Counted from the stretch's first letter, positions 35,222 to 45,630 are shown. The stretch: 64,000 nt of DNA from Nostoc sp. UHCC 0302 (GCF_038096175.1 NZ_CP151102.1:124001-188000); one strand, 5' to 3'. A program made the numbers and translations. The notes: a model not told the origin generated them from the letters alone.

Positions 35222-36979
35222 ATGTTGTTGAAACATATAACCTTTTGGATTGCCTTGGTAACCTTACCAATGGCTACAGCGTTTAGTATCCCTGACTTCA
35301 ATTTTCAAGCTCGGCCAACTTATGCTGGTAGTGCCAAGCGTCTGTTTTTTAATGGGTCAGAGCGCCAGATCGATAAAAATAATGTATCTCAGCTGACTGT
35401 TAAATGGCAATTTCAGACTGGAGCAATTGTAACGGCATCTCCAGTCATCTATCCGATCAAGCTAAATAAAAGCAAACCTGTATCAATTGTATTTGTTCAA
35501 AGTTGGGACAATAACCTTTATGCACTGCGTCTTTCTAATGGCACTGAGGTCTGGCGTTTTAAGACCGAAGTACAACCAGGTGCTGGCTTTCCCAATGTTG
35601 GCTCTGTTCATATAGATATAGTGGACGGTAAGCAGAGACTCTTTTTCGGTGCAGGCGAAACCATGTATGCGCTCGAACCAAGCACTGGTAAGCAGATATG
35701 GAAATTCTATGCTGGCACAGGATGTTCTGAAAAATCCAAGTTGTGCGGTTTTGGCAAAGAACGCAACCAAACCGAATCTTCACCGATAGTTGCTAACGGA
35801 AAAGTGATATTTGGCATGGATGTCAATGACCTAGAAGGCGGTAAAGGGGGAGTATATGCTCTAGATGCCCGTGACGGTCGCTTGCAGTGGTATTTTGACG
35901 TTGATACTGCTCAAACTTGTCGTGCTTTTCCAAGAGATGAGATTCGAGCATTTGATGGCTATCATACAGAACAGCAGCTAGGTTTACCTCAAGGATTCTT
36001 AGCGAGTCGCCCTGGTTGCGACTTTGCTCGAACGCCGACTGGTTGTGGCAATGTGTGGTCATCACCAGCCGTTGATTTTAAAAGAAGGTTCATTTTCTTG
36101 GCATCAAGCAATTGTGATGTAGACGAAGATCCCAAAACACTTAAACCATCGCCACCGAGTTCACCATTCAATGAGGCAATTTTTGCTTTAGATTTTGATG
36201 GCACACCAGTATGGCGCTGGCGACCAAGAGAAACGTGTGAAGGTGGTGGCTTTGAGTGCTTTAATGCTGATTTAGCGTTTGGAGCAGTACCAAACTTGTT
36301 CCGTATTCAGGTCAACGGTAGACTCCGTGATGTTGTAGGTGTAGGCAACAAGGATGGTACGTACTACGTTATTGATCGCGATGGCATCAATCACTATAAT
36401 GGCGTGCGCTGGGACGACTTGGATGCTAAACAACTTCCATACTGGCGACGCAATGTGGTTCCTGGCGGTGTTGCTGGTGGCATTCTTGCCACGGCGGCAG
36501 TAGATGAGCGCTCACGTCGGATCTACTTTTCCACAGCCCCTGGAGGAATTAACGATACCTTTAATCCCCAGACACCAACTATCCATGCTCTGAATATGGA
36601 TACAGGAGATGTGTTGTGGCAAAACTTTACAGAAAAACCGGATGATGCCAGCTTTTCTCCTGTTTCAGCCATTCCTGGAGTGGCTTTTACGGGTAGTATC
36701 TTACAAGGCGTACTTCGTGCCTATGACACAGATACTGGTCTTCTTCTTGCACGGATTCCAATTGCTGAACCTGTGTCTATTCCTGGCTTCCCACAACAGA
36801 TCCCTACTCCCATTGTGTCTGGTGCAGTCATCTATAACGGTATAGTTATCGTTGGAGCAGGTACAGGCCAGCGCTCTGAAAATCCCGCAGACCTTTTTAA
36901 TATCTCGTCATTCTTGCCACAAAAGATTACCGCTTTATGTGTCCCTGGCACTCCAGCCTGTCACAAAAGCAATGAGTAA
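35222..36979 (+). CDS. PQQ-type beta-propeller protein
   Basis: The 585-residue protein has a cleavable signal peptide (MLLKHITFWIALVTLPMATA) and an eight-bladed PQQ-like propeller: repeated W-docking segments such as LYALRLSNGTEVWRFKT, MYALEPSTGKQIWKFYAG, GVYALDARDGRLQWYFDV and IHALNMDTGDVLWQNF. Cys pairs (GCSEKSKLCG, CEGGGFEC) may form disulfides. It lacks a fused cytochrome c domain, unlike polyvinyl-alcohol dehydrogenases, so it may pass electrons to a separate carrier or be non-enzymatic. It is periplasmic by inference and has no partner gene nearby. Confidence 0.8.
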   Translation: MLLKHITFWIALVTLPMATAFSIPDFNFQARPTYAGSAKRLFFNGSERQIDKNNVSQLTVKWQFQTGAIVTASPVIYPIKLNKSKPVSIVFVQSWDNNLYALRLSNGTEVWRFKTEVQPGAGFPNVGSVHIDIVDGKQRLFFGAGETMYALEPSTGKQIWKFYAGTGCSEKSKLCGFGKERNQTESSPIVANGKVIFGMDVNDLEGGKGGVYALDARDGRLQWYFDVDTAQTCRAFPRDEIRAFDGYHTEQQLGLPQGFLASRPGCDFARTPTGCGNVWSSPAVDFKRRFIFLASSNCDVDEDPKTLKPSPPSSPFNEAIFALDFDGTPVWRWRPRETCEGGGFECFNADLAFGAVPNLFRIQVNGRLRDVVGVGNKDGTYYVIDRDGINHYNGVRWDDLDAKQLPYWRRNVVPGGVAGGILATAAVDERSRRIYFSTAPGGINDTFNPQTPTIHALNMDTGDVLWQNFTEKPDDASFSPVSAIPGVAFTGSILQGVLRAYDTDTGLLLARIPIAEPVSIPGFPQQIPTPIVSGAVIYNGIVIVGAGTGQRSENPADLFNISSFLPQKITALCVPGTPACHKSNE

Positions 36980-37808
36980 AAATGGTTTTTTGAAGAAATT
37001 TGAGAATCTATATCTCAAGGTGATCAGCAGGGTTGAGCAAAGTTATTGGTAAGAACGGCTAAGAGAATATGTAGACAAACGAATTGAAAAAGTGGAGAAA
37101 CAGTCAACTTACTATAGTTTTGTCCAGAAATTAGTTTACTGTTTCAAACCCGGAATTAGCATCTAAATATTTACAGGAGCGATCGCCTACGGCGGGCGTT
37201 TCGCCATCGCAATCAGGCGGGTACTTCCACCATCGCACTCAAGGGCGGGCTCCCGCACCGCCATCGCCTGAGAATCAGTTAGTGAGATTGGGTGATATTG
37301 GTTTAAGGAGTAAAAAAAAACACAACGCTCGGCAGATATTCAAAATTTATTAAATGTTAATGCCTCTAGAAATTTTTCCAAAGGCGTTAATATTTTGTTA
37401 AATTAGAGAGTTAAATATAGTGATAGGCTCGAAGTTCATATCCAAAGTTTAGCTTAGTTGATTCAATCTCTGGATAAAGAGCAGATGAATATTGGATTGC
37501 TATATATAAAAATAGCGTTAACCAAAATCTAATCGGCAGTACTTGCTTAGTATAAGTCTTTTGCTTCTCTAGTTTCTCATGTGCTTCTTAATAACATCTA
37601 TAGAAAACGTAAGTAATTTTAAAATACGTATAAAGTTCATATAAATGATTTATTAGTGAAGTTTTGGATAGCAAGTAAATACCCTGGTAAAGGATGTGCT
37701 AGAAATAGTTTTACGGCAAGTATGCTGTGCTTAACATCTAGCTGAGGCTATTGTTTGTTAACAGGAGCATTTGACGTTGTAAGTCTAGATAACAATACCT
37801 CTGCCAAT
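36980..37808. other. AT-rich gap with a G+C repeat cluster
   Basis: At 37180-37270 there are degenerate repeats of GGCGGGCGTTTCGCCATCGC type. The rest is AT-rich. The far end (37740-37808) is probably the outer end of the frameshifted IS. No gene is supported. Confidence 0.5.
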
Positions 37809-39158
37809 TTACGAGGGTTCAACGCCAGTGGAAACGGGATGAATACGTCCTAAAGCGGTAAGCTTGGCAAAAATCTGGGTTAATAAAATAGGCTCAGGCA
37901 TTTCCGGAAGCATTTTTAATATTTCACGAACATATCGAAAACCACGATAATAAGCCTTAAGATCAATAATGCCGGAGCTGGGATTATGCTGACGAAAATC
38001 AGCGAGAAGATGGTGGGATAAATTGACCATGAAGAATGCTAGGTTAGCAGCATTAGTTACCGCAACTTGGCTCAAGTTCATAAAATCTTCCAGCCCCAAA
38101 AACTGCTTGGCATCACGAAAGTTAAACTCAATTTGGAAGCGCAGTTTGTAGTAATCAATTATTTTCTCATATGACAATTCTAGGTCGCTAGTAAATAGAA
38201 TTACATGACTACGAGCATTAGTTTTAAGATTAGTTTTGACTTGACTAAAATAACTATATTCAGTGCTTGGGCAAATTCCTTGTGGAGTAGAGTAGCTTGA
38301 TAAATATCAGTTTTGATATCGTCTTCAATAGTACTTTTACATAAATACTTATCAGGTATGTTGCAATAGTCGAGCTTATCACCGTATTTGCGACGAGAGC
38401 GTTTATTGGAGTCAGGATATTGATAGGGTATATACAATGCCGAATCACAACGCAGCTTGGAAATTATATGTAAGTTAACTTGTCTAGCCATTTGCAAGGC
38501 ATTATTGTTTCCAAAATGACCATCTAATACTAAGTAAGTTAAAGGGATAAAGTTAGCTATTAACTTGAATAAATTATTAATCATCTTCTTAATTCTTAGT
38601 AATTCCGATGTGAGAATTACTTCTGTTTTGTTTTTATTTTTACTCCCTTTTGGTCGTCCCCGTCGACGTTTTTCTTTAGGTTTGATTTCTGCTAATCTTG
38701 GCGATATACTACTTTTTTCTATATCGCTCTTGATTACCTGTTCTATCTGAATCGGAAACGAGTGCCTTTGTTCAACACTTACTAATGACAATGTAAAAAA
38801 AGATAGTCCTGATATAGGTTTGCTAACTAGGCTAGAAAAAAATCTATCCAGCCCATAAGTTTGTTTCCCTGATTTACTTATTACAACTTCATCTCCTGCC
38901 AGCAAATATACCTCATTCGCACGGAACAAATGCTTGCGGAAAAATAGCCAAAACAACGTTGTCCAAGGTATTACTGTATGAAAGAACCTCAACATCGTCC
39001 GGTAACTACCACCAGTGCTTGTCCAACGTGAGATTCAAGGGCATAGTGACTCGCCCGCTCATCGCTAACATCGCCAGGATTATATGGCTCATTCGGCGCA
39101 TCGTCGTAGCATTTATCTGCGGTAACAAGCATTGTAACAGTGATAGGATATCGGGCAT
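37809..39158 (-). pseudogene. IS4-like transposase with two frameshifts
   Basis: The transposase starts at ATG 39158 (MPDILSLLQCLLPQINATTM) and changes frame near 39030, continuing as ISRWTSTGGSYRTMLRFFHT, VIPWTTLFWLFFRK. The main part (38201-38995) includes LLAGDEVVISKSGKQTYGLD and YLVLDGHFGNNNALQMA with the conserved Asp residues. A second frameshift near 38205 separates it from the end (37809-38177), which bears the Y-2-R-3-E-6-K motif YKLRFQIEFNFRDAK. At least two frameshifts make it inactive. The 5' end of a second copy survives at 19490-19610. Confidence 0.85.
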
Positions 39159-39289
39159 GGGTTGATTGTGGCTTTTGAGTTGTCGTTTGGGAAGACAATA
39201 ACTCTACTACATCAGCCCTCTCTCTTCACCCTCTTATTTTGGCTAAGGTATTGGATAACAAAAGGAAATTTGAAAAGCAAGAGTAAGTC

Positions 39290-39448
39290 ATGAACAAACA
39301 ATGGGCTGTTAAACGAATCACAATAAATCTCGCATCAACTGAAAGCGAAAAACTTGAACGATATTGTGCAATTACGGGCAGACCAGCAACTGATGTGATT
39401 CGGGAGTTAATTCGCTCTTTGCCAATAACAGACGTTATCAGCGCCTGA
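39290..39448 (+). CDS. Small ribbon-helix-helix protein (52 aa)
   Basis: ATG 39290 to TGA 39446 encodes MNKQWAVKRITINLASTESE, then KLERYCAITGRPATDVIREL and IRSLPITDVISA. The beta strand VKRITINLA followed by two helices with the GRPATDVIRELIRSL segment is the fold signature of Arc/CopG ribbon-helix-helix proteins, which bind DNA as dimers. It may be a plasmid-copy or antitoxin-type regulator. IS4 copy 2 inserted at its very end: the 9-bp target duplication starts at the G of its stop codon, but the stop is preserved. Confidence 0.65.
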   Translation: MNKQWAVKRITINLASTESEKLERYCAITGRPATDVIRELIRSLPITDVISA

Positions 39449-40734
39449 ATAGCCCCTTGAGGGGGGACAAAAAGGGCTAGAATGCAGATAAAATAAGCCT
39501 CATAGCCCTTTCTCCTTGTTGATAATACTTACGCTTATTAGGAGCTAGTGTCATTAACTCAGCCACCAATTCATAAGAATTTTCCATGAAATCGACCCAG
39601 TTAGACCCATATAATCCAATATAAAAACTGCTATGACGGCGAACTGTCCGCCCAGATTCTTTAATTCTGCCTACATATTTTTGAACACCCATGCGTTTAA
39701 TTTTTTGACCAGATATAGTTGCAGCCGTGTATGCAAGTGAGATTAATAATATTAGGGAAATTAGCCTTTGACCTGATACATTAGTATCTTCTAAATTATA
39801 ACCACCGCTTTTAAAATCTCTAAACATTTCCTCAATATCAAAACGTTGTTTATAAGCCTTAATAGCCGAATCTAAATCATCTAAATTAGTCAGAATAAAC
39901 CAGCCCTCTTCCGGCGCAACTCCAAAACGTTTCCGTTTCCATTTAGTAGCGAGATTAAAGCTAACAAACCCTTGAGATTTCGTATATTTAATACCTTGGT
40001 AAAAGAAGGAAAGACCAGGTGCTAAACCCAAATCTCTTAATTGCAGCCAAATTTCTGGTTCTATTTCTATAAATGCGTCCTTTTTTAAGCGTAAGCAGAA
40101 ATATACTTTCTGCTCTGTGAGCCAGTTAGCCAACTTTATTGAACAAAATTCTCGGTCTCCTAACACTACAATTTTATAATCCTTGAAAATCGGTAATGCT
40201 TTTTTAAATACTGCTTCTTGTTCATCAAAATTACTTGAGCCTAACTTGTCTAATAGCTCAAAATATATTGGGATAGACCTTTTGTCCCAAACCACGCTAA
40301 TCATTAATAGATTAATGCATCCCCAATTAGTCCGATCTATAACTACATAAATAACTTCATTTAAAGGAAAATTTATTTCTAGCCAGCTTTTGATAATTGG
40401 AAACCAAATTTCTTCAACATTGATGTAATTTAAAGATAAAAATCGCTGAAGTTTTTTCCTTCTACTTTCAAATAGTATTGGTATTGGTAAAGCAGTCGCT
40501 AGCGCCTCAAGGCTAACAGTTTTAATAGATTGTAATAAACAGATAAGGAGTTTTAGTAATAAGTATTCAGTACGTCCAAGCTCTCGCTTGAGGTGTGTCT
40601 CGTAGAATTCTGGTAATATTATCATTAAATAGAGCTTATTGCGAATGAATGCTCTTTTTGTTTTACCACAAATTGCTACACTCGTTGCCCTATATCTATT
40701 TCAGGGTATTTCGTATCCCCTCAAGGAATAGCCC
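39447..40734 (-). mobile_element. IS4-family insertion sequence, copy 2
   Basis: The element at 39456-40725 is 1270 bp, with the same ends (CTTGAGGGG/CCCCTCAAG) as copy 1 and its own 9-bp duplication GAATAGCCC (39447-39455, 40726-40734). I found no difference from copy 1 in the parts compared. Confidence 0.95.
39477..40625 (-). CDS. IS4-family transposase (copy 2)
   Basis: The 382-residue protein is identical to that at 11458-12606, with the same catalytic Asp residues (VIDRTNWG, VLGDREF) and YKQRFDIEEMFRDFK signature. Intact and probably active. The identity and the different target duplications show that at least one copy arrived very recently. Confidence 0.95.
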   Translation of the reverse strand: MIILPEFYETHLKRELGRTEYLLLKLLICLLQSIKTVSLEALATALPIPILFESRRKKLQRFLSLNYINVEEIWFPIIKSWLEINFPLNEVIYVVIDRTNWGCINLLMISVVWDKRSIPIYFELLDKLGSSNFDEQEAVFKKALPIFKDYKIVVLGDREFCSIKLANWLTEQKVYFCLRLKKDAFIEIEPEIWLQLRDLGLAPGLSFFYQGIKYTKSQGFVSFNLATKWKRKRFGVAPEEGWFILTNLDDLDSAIKAYKQRFDIEEMFRDFKSGGYNLEDTNVSGQRLISLILLISLAYTAATISGQKIKRMGVQKYVGRIKESGRTVRRHSSFYIGLYGSNWVDFMENSYELVAELMTLAPNKRKYYQQGERAMRLILSAF

Positions 40735-40998
40735 ACACAATGAAGACTACTTCTATTACACACAGCCCTTGGGAGCTGTTCGTTATTAATTTAAAGTCCA
40801 ATCTTTAAATACTTCAGTTTATATAAGGCGTGTGCGCTAAGCAATACTTTTCGGATAAACCCAATAATCTCTCTTTTGGTCTGGGGAAAGGTAAATTCAA
40901 ACCCTTTCCCTTTCCCCTTTCCCCCAAAACCCGAAAAGGTAAGGATTCAGGTGGCAGGGTATTGACAAAGGGGACACTTGAGGGAGAATATCGCAAAT
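40735..40998. other. Left flank and left end of the second IS66 element
   Basis: It includes the 10-bp sequence GTGCGCTAAG (40832-40841) and the left end CAATACTTTTCGG (40842-40854), mirrored at 44115-44137. CCCTTTCCCTTTCCCC runs (40903-40923) are dispersed low-complexity repeats. No gene. Confidence 0.5.
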
Positions 40999-42299
40999 AT
41001 GAACCAAAACCTGCCTCAAGAATTAGATCGAGAAAGCTTGAACCAGTTATCAAAAGAAGAACTGGTGGATATCATCATTGAGCAGAGCAAGGTAATACGT
41101 GATTTACAAAAAATCATTTTAGAACTACAGCAAGAAATAGAGCGTTTAAAAATCAGTAGGGATTTAGACAGTTCTAATTCGTCGAAACCACCATCTGGAG
41201 ACATCCACAAAAAGAGCGAAAACAAAAAGGTACCCCTGCAAGAAGAATCAAATCAACCGAAAAAGAAACCAGGTGGACAGCCAGGACATCAAGGTAAAAC
41301 TCGTAAGGGGTTTGGCAGAGTAGACCGTTATGAAATCTTACGTCCAAGTGATTGTATCTGTTGTGGTAACAAAGCATTTGCACCCCTAGCAGTAAAAGTA
41401 GAAAAACAGGCTGTAGCGCAATTAGTAGAACGTCCCATTGAAATAGTAGAATATCAACGCCATACCTGCGTGTGTGAGTGTTGTGGAAATGTACAAACAG
41501 CCTCATGGTCGCCAGATATCGTTCCAGGACAAGATTTAGGAGTTAGATTACAGGCGTTTTTAGGATGGGTAAACAATTATGCACACATGCCTTATGAAAA
41601 ACAGCAAGAAATGTTGTGGGAACTGGGGCAAATTGAAATTGGGTTAGGAACGTTAGTTGCAACTAATGAACGAATCCAACAAGCGATTGAACCAAGCATT
41701 AATGAATTGAGCAATTGGGTAAAACAGACACAACCTAATGTTCATGTGGATGAAACACCTTGGTCAGTCAAAGGGATCAAAGAATGGTTGTGGGTAGTTG
41801 CCAATTCTGATTTCTGCCTGTTTACTGCTGCTGACACTCGTTCACGAGCCGAATTATCAGCCATTTTAGGGACTGAATATACAGGGGTACTCAGCAGCGA
41901 TGATTTTAGCGTTTACAATGGTTATCCAGCTTTTGCCCAGCAGAAATGTTTGGCTCATCTACGCCGACACTTCAAAAAACTAATTATTCTTCCAGGTCTT
42001 CACAACCAAGCTATCGGTGAAACGTTTGTTAATTTAATTGATGAAGCCTTTAGGAATTACGCTCAATGGTTTGAGAGCCTTGACTCCTTGGGTTACAACG
42101 ATTGGGTCAATCAATTTAAATCTAAGTTGCACTCCTCACTTAATCAGTGGATTGACAAGGCAGGAGCTACAGCTGGCAACCTTTTACGTTCTTTGCGTGA
42201 TAAAGCAAATCAATGGTGGTATTTTCTTGATTATCCTGAAGTTCCTCCAGATAACAATCAGGCTGAACGATCGCTTCGTTTGGCTGTGACAAAGCGTAA

Positions 42300-43937
42300 G
42301 GTTAGCGGCATCGGTGAGAGGTTAGAATAAAGTAAATTTTGTCAATCAGTTAAAATACTCAAAAAAACTTTAATGAAAATGATAATCGTGCGTGGGGGAG
42401 GGGAAGGAGGCGAGCGACACTCGCCTCCTTCCTCTCTATTTGATTATCATTATCTATAAGTTTTTAACGGCTAAAATGTGAGGCAAAAAAGTATTGTAAC
42501 GAGAGAATAAATTTTTCAAAAGTGAGTTTCATTATTATTGTAAATTCAGTAATCAAATGCGGTAATGAAAAGTGCTTGTTGACTACTATGCCCAAAGCTG
42601 CAAAACGAAACTCCGACCACGCGCAAAAGCATAATACTCCTACCATAGATAATGAAGCGATTGCGTCGCATTTAGAAGAGTTACTAACTCCAGCTATCTT
42701 TGCTCAACAAAAATACTATAAGCAGTTAGGTTTACGAGATAGAATTATCAACCTATCCTTCATGGTAGCAGCAGTATTAACTTTATTGTGGCGACAAGTT
42801 CCTGGAGTTCAAGAATTAACAAGGCTTTTAGCAAGAGAAGATTTATTGTGGTGTCGTTCTAGAATAATTGCTCAACAATCTCTTTCTGAAAGATTTTTAG
42901 TATTCCCATCTGAATTATTTGAGCGAGTATTTAAAGATTTACTACCTCAGTTACAACTTAATTGGCAACGACGGCTGAAGCGACCACTTCCTGATAGTGT
43001 TAAATTTGCACTTCTTAATTTTGAACGAATTTGGATAGCTGACGGGTCTACATTAGAAGCCTTATTCCGAAAGCTAAAAAGCCTAGAAGACTTGAAAACA
43101 GGTCAATTAGCAGGAAAGATTTGTACAGTTATTGATTTAGTCAATCGCTTACCTATTGAAGTTTGGTTTCACACTAATCCTGCTGCATCAGAAACTAACT
43201 TTGAAGCTCCATTGCTGAAACTACTACCTGCTAAAACTCTGATCTTACTTGATAGAGGTTTTTATCATTTCCACTTTTTACAACAACTCATTAACCAAGA
43301 AGTTCATTTTATTACTCGTTTAAAAGCCAAAGCATCTATTAAGTACTTAAAAATTTTCAGCTATGACCATTCAGTTAAAGACCGATTGATTCAACTTGGA
43401 ACTGTTCGTCGTGGTGCACCAGTGCTTACTTTACGTTTAATAGAAATTAAGGTTGGTAAAACTAGCTATTCTTATATTACTTCTGTCCTCGACCCACAAA
43501 TCTTACCTCCTTACGTTGTCGCAGATTTATATCGCCGAAGATGGAGAGTTGAAGAAGCTTTTTACGTGGTCAAGCGTTTATTGGGACTGTCATATTTATG
43601 GACTGGTTCTATTAATGGTGTGAAGTTACAAGTGTGGGCAACTTGGCTCTTTTATGCAGTATTGGTTGACTTGGGAGATGCGGTTGCAGACGAATTATCT
43701 TTGCCATTTGACCGCATTTCTTTAGAGATGATTTTTCGTGGTTTATATCATTTTAGTGTCGCCTATGATAAAGGTAAGGCGGATGACCCAATTAAGTACT
43801 TCGCTGCCAAAGAAAATCAAGATTTAGGAGTAGTTAAAGCCCTGCGAAAACCAGTCTCCAAGCTGGATTTATCGCCTTTTCCCGCACCCTCTTGACAAAA
43901 GTGCAATCACTCTAACCTCTCACTGATGGGTTAGCGG
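42300..43937 (+). mobile_element. IS4-family element nested in IS66
   Basis: The element 42309-43928 (1620 bp) has 18-bp inverted repeats CATCGGTGAGAGGTTAGA/TCTAACCTCTCACTGATG (one mismatch) and a 9-bp target duplication GGTTAGCGG (42300-42308, 43929-43937). A 12-bp stem hairpin (GAAGGAGGCGAG, 42403-42431) with an outer ATGATAATC/GATTATCAT pair precedes the transposase and may block read-through from outside. Confidence 0.95.
42588..43895 (+). CDS. IS4-family transposase (nested element)
   Basis: The protein has the DDE elements in RIWIADGSTLEAL, LILLDRGFYHF and the Y-2-R-3-E-6-K signature YRRRWRVEEAFYVVK. An open frame extends to 42522; I prefer ATG 42588 (MPKAAKRNSDHAQKHN), because the extra 22 residues are not conserved in character, giving 435 residues. 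No disabling change is visible. It is unlike the 382-residue IS4 transposase elsewhere in the window and so is from a different IS4 subgroup. Confidence 0.92.
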   Translation: MPKAAKRNSDHAQKHNTPTIDNEAIASHLEELLTPAIFAQQKYYKQLGLRDRIINLSFMVAAVLTLLWRQVPGVQELTRLLAREDLLWCRSRIIAQQSLSERFLVFPSELFERVFKDLLPQLQLNWQRRLKRPLPDSVKFALLNFERIWIADGSTLEALFRKLKSLEDLKTGQLAGKICTVIDLVNRLPIEVWFHTNPAASETNFEAPLLKLLPAKTLILLDRGFYHFHFLQQLINQEVHFITRLKAKASIKYLKIFSYDHSVKDRLIQLGTVRRGAPVLTLRLIEIKVGKTSYSYITSVLDPQILPPYVVADLYRRRWRVEEAFYVVKRLLGLSYLWTGSINGVKLQVWATWLFYAVLVDLGDAVADELSLPFDRISLEMIFRGLYHFSVAYDKGKADDPIKYFAAKENQDLGVVKALRKPVSKLDLSPFPAPS

Positions 43938-44313
43938 TGGTTCCCGTTCAATGGAGCGGTTTCAACACACTGCTAATTTGTTGACTGTGGTACAAACCTG
44001 CCGCCGTCAAGGTAGGTCTGTAATTGATTTTTTTGCACAAGCTCTACTGGTTGGTTCTCTTGACTATCAGTCTCGTCCGTCTCTACTTCCTGGATATTAG
44101 ACCTGAATCCTTACCCGAAAAGTATTGGTGCGCTAAGTCTTTATTGTGTTCTCTATGCTGCAAGAGTCGAAAGCAATGCATATATCTACCAAGAGAATGT
44201 GTTGCTCTCGTCTTGCTTTTTAAGTGAGCAACCAAAAGTAGCAATATTCTACTTACGCCTTGCACTAAATTCTCTATGTTCCTTCATATTTTTAATCCTA
44301 TAAGCTACTCACA

Positions 44314-44562
44314 ATGATTTCAGTTGCGTTAATGTTTGATGATTCTGCTTTAAGTATTAGACCTGATTTCAACAGTGAATCGGTGACAGTTGTTCAAATG
44401 AGCAGAGTACCCAATATTGGCGAATCTGTAGAGATTTATGCAAATCAGAACGTCTATTCTCAAGCAGAAAAGTTCACAGTTACTAAAGTTACTCACTGGG
44501 TTCTTTTGCAAGGAGACTTTACAGACTCGGAGCCAAAAGCTGAAATTACTCTTGCTTTATAA
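44314..44562 (+). CDS. Small hypothetical protein (82 aa)
   Basis: The protein MISVALMFDDSALSIRPDFN has a beta-strand-rich pattern (SVTVVQMSRVPNIGESVEIY, FTVTKVTHWVLL) without membrane helices. A weak ribosome-binding region (CTATAAGC) precedes it. It stands alone between IS66 and rpaB, convergent to the latter. Family not recognised. Confidence 0.55.
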   Translation: MISVALMFDDSALSIRPDFNSESVTVVQMSRVPNIGESVEIYANQNVYSQAEKFTVTKVTHWVLLQGDFTDSEPKAEITLAL

Positions 44563-44723
44563 AGCTAATTCCGACAAAATTTAGAACAGAGCCAGTTCGT
44601 TGCATAAATTTTGAGCATAACATCGAACTCAGGGGATTATGATTGCACTCTCGTTATGTCGCTCCCAAGAGCAATTATATAATCTGCTTCTTGTGTAAAA
44701 CTCAGGGAGTGAATCTTACTTGA

Positions 44724-45452
44724 TTAGACTTCTGATTCAATAATCCGTTGGAAAAGATAACCCCTACCACGCGCTGTCAAAATCAACTCTGGGTTGTTGG
44801 GGTCGGACTCTATCTTTGTCCGCAGCCGCGAGATATGCACATCTACCACACGAGTGTCTACATTACGCCCTGGTACATAGCCCCACACTTGTTGCAACAT
44901 TTCTAATCGGGAAAAGACTTGTCCAGTGTTGTTTACTAACAATTCTAATAAACTAAACTCCATACCAGTCAGGCGAATCCGCTCATTGTTTTTGTGAACT
45001 TGGCGTTTATTCATATCGATTTTCAGATTGCCTACACGGATTATCCCAAAATTAGGAATCGTATTGGCACTGCTTTTGTGGTCGCGTCGTCGTAGTACGC
45101 TAGCAATTCTTGCTTCTAACTCCTTGGGAGAAAATGGTTTTACCATATAGTCATCAGCGCCTAATTCTAGCCCAGTGATTCGGTCTGCGATATCTCCCAA
45201 GGCTGTCAGCATAATAATTGGCACATCTGACTGTTTACGTAATTCTTGACATACACCGTAGCCATCCAGCTTCGGCATCATTACGTCCAGAACTATTAAG
45301 TCAGGAGCGGCTACATGAAAAGCTGACAAAGCTTCTTCACCATCACTAGCTGTGACCACATTGTAGCCAATCATGGAAAGTCGTGTCTCTAAAATCCGGC
45401 GAATGCTAGCTTCATCGTCTACTACCAGAATCCTTCCTTTATCGCTTTCCAC
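44724..45452 (-). CDS. rpaB: OmpR-family response regulator, RpaB-like
   Basis: The 242-residue protein has a receiver domain with acidic pair D12-D13, phosphoacceptor D56 in DLIVLDVMMPKLDGYG, Thr in IIMLTALGD and Lys in YMVKPFSPKELEARI, and a C-terminal winged helix (~135-238; RLTGMEFSLLELLVNNTG, VDTRVVDVHISRLRTKIE). The wording of these blocks is that of cyanobacterial RpaB (Ycf27), which binds HLR1 sites and controls high-light and photosystem genes together with the NblS kinase. Its linker differs from the usual RpaB, so it may be an extra paralogue of the housekeeping gene. No kinase is adjacent. Confidence 0.8.
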   Translation of the reverse strand: MESDKGRILVVDDEASIRRILETRLSMIGYNVVTASDGEEALSAFHVAAPDLIVLDVMMPKLDGYGVCQELRKQSDVPIIMLTALGDIADRITGLELGADDYMVKPFSPKELEARIASVLRRRDHKSSANTIPNFGIIRVGNLKIDMNKRQVHKNNERIRLTGMEFSLLELLVNNTGQVFSRLEMLQQVWGYVPGRNVDTRVVDVHISRLRTKIESDPNNPELILTARGRGYLFQRIIESEV

Positions 45453-45630
45453 GTCTGTGCATTGTTAATTAATGTATTTTTAGCCAAAAAAACTGAATAT
45501 TTTTGCCAAACTGGCATAACTTTACCCCATATAACTGAATTAATAAATAAAAGATAAATATCTTGAAATAACCTCACCAACGCCATCGCTTGCTTGACTT
45601 TGATGGGTTCAAATTAATCAGGGCGAAATA

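Larger units (their letters stand above)
40999..44100 (+). pseudogene. IS66 transposase interrupted by IS4
   Basis: The 5' part (40999-42308) encodes the leucine-zipper N-terminus, SSNSSKPPSGD, zinc-binding cysteines (CICCGNK, CVCECCGN), the catalytic VHVDETPWSVKGIKEWLW and NNQAERSLRLAVTKRKVSG. After the inserted IS4 the remaining 3' part (43938-44100) resumes as GGSRSMERFQHTANLLTVVQ, TCRRQGRSVIDFFAQALL and so on to a TAG stop. Excising the IS4 and one target copy gives a complete reading frame, so the gene was intact before the insertion. ATG 40999 follows GGGAGAATATCGCAAAT. Confidence 0.88.
40832..44137 (+). mobile_element. IS66-family element carrying a nested IS4 element
   Basis: The outer ends CAATACTTTTCGG (40842) and its complement CCGAAAAGTATTG (44115-44127) are flanked by the direct repeat GTGCGCTAAG (40832-40841, 44128-44137). 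It is 10 bp where 8 is usual for IS66, so the exact boundary is uncertain by two bases. The transposase is split by an IS4-family insertion at 42309-43928. Confidence 0.75.

Noticed and set aside
38989-39198. 69-codon minus-strand frame MSSQTTTQKPQ
   Set aside because: The true coding here is the IS transposase N-terminus in the other frames (MPDILSLLQ, then ISRWTSTGGSYRT).
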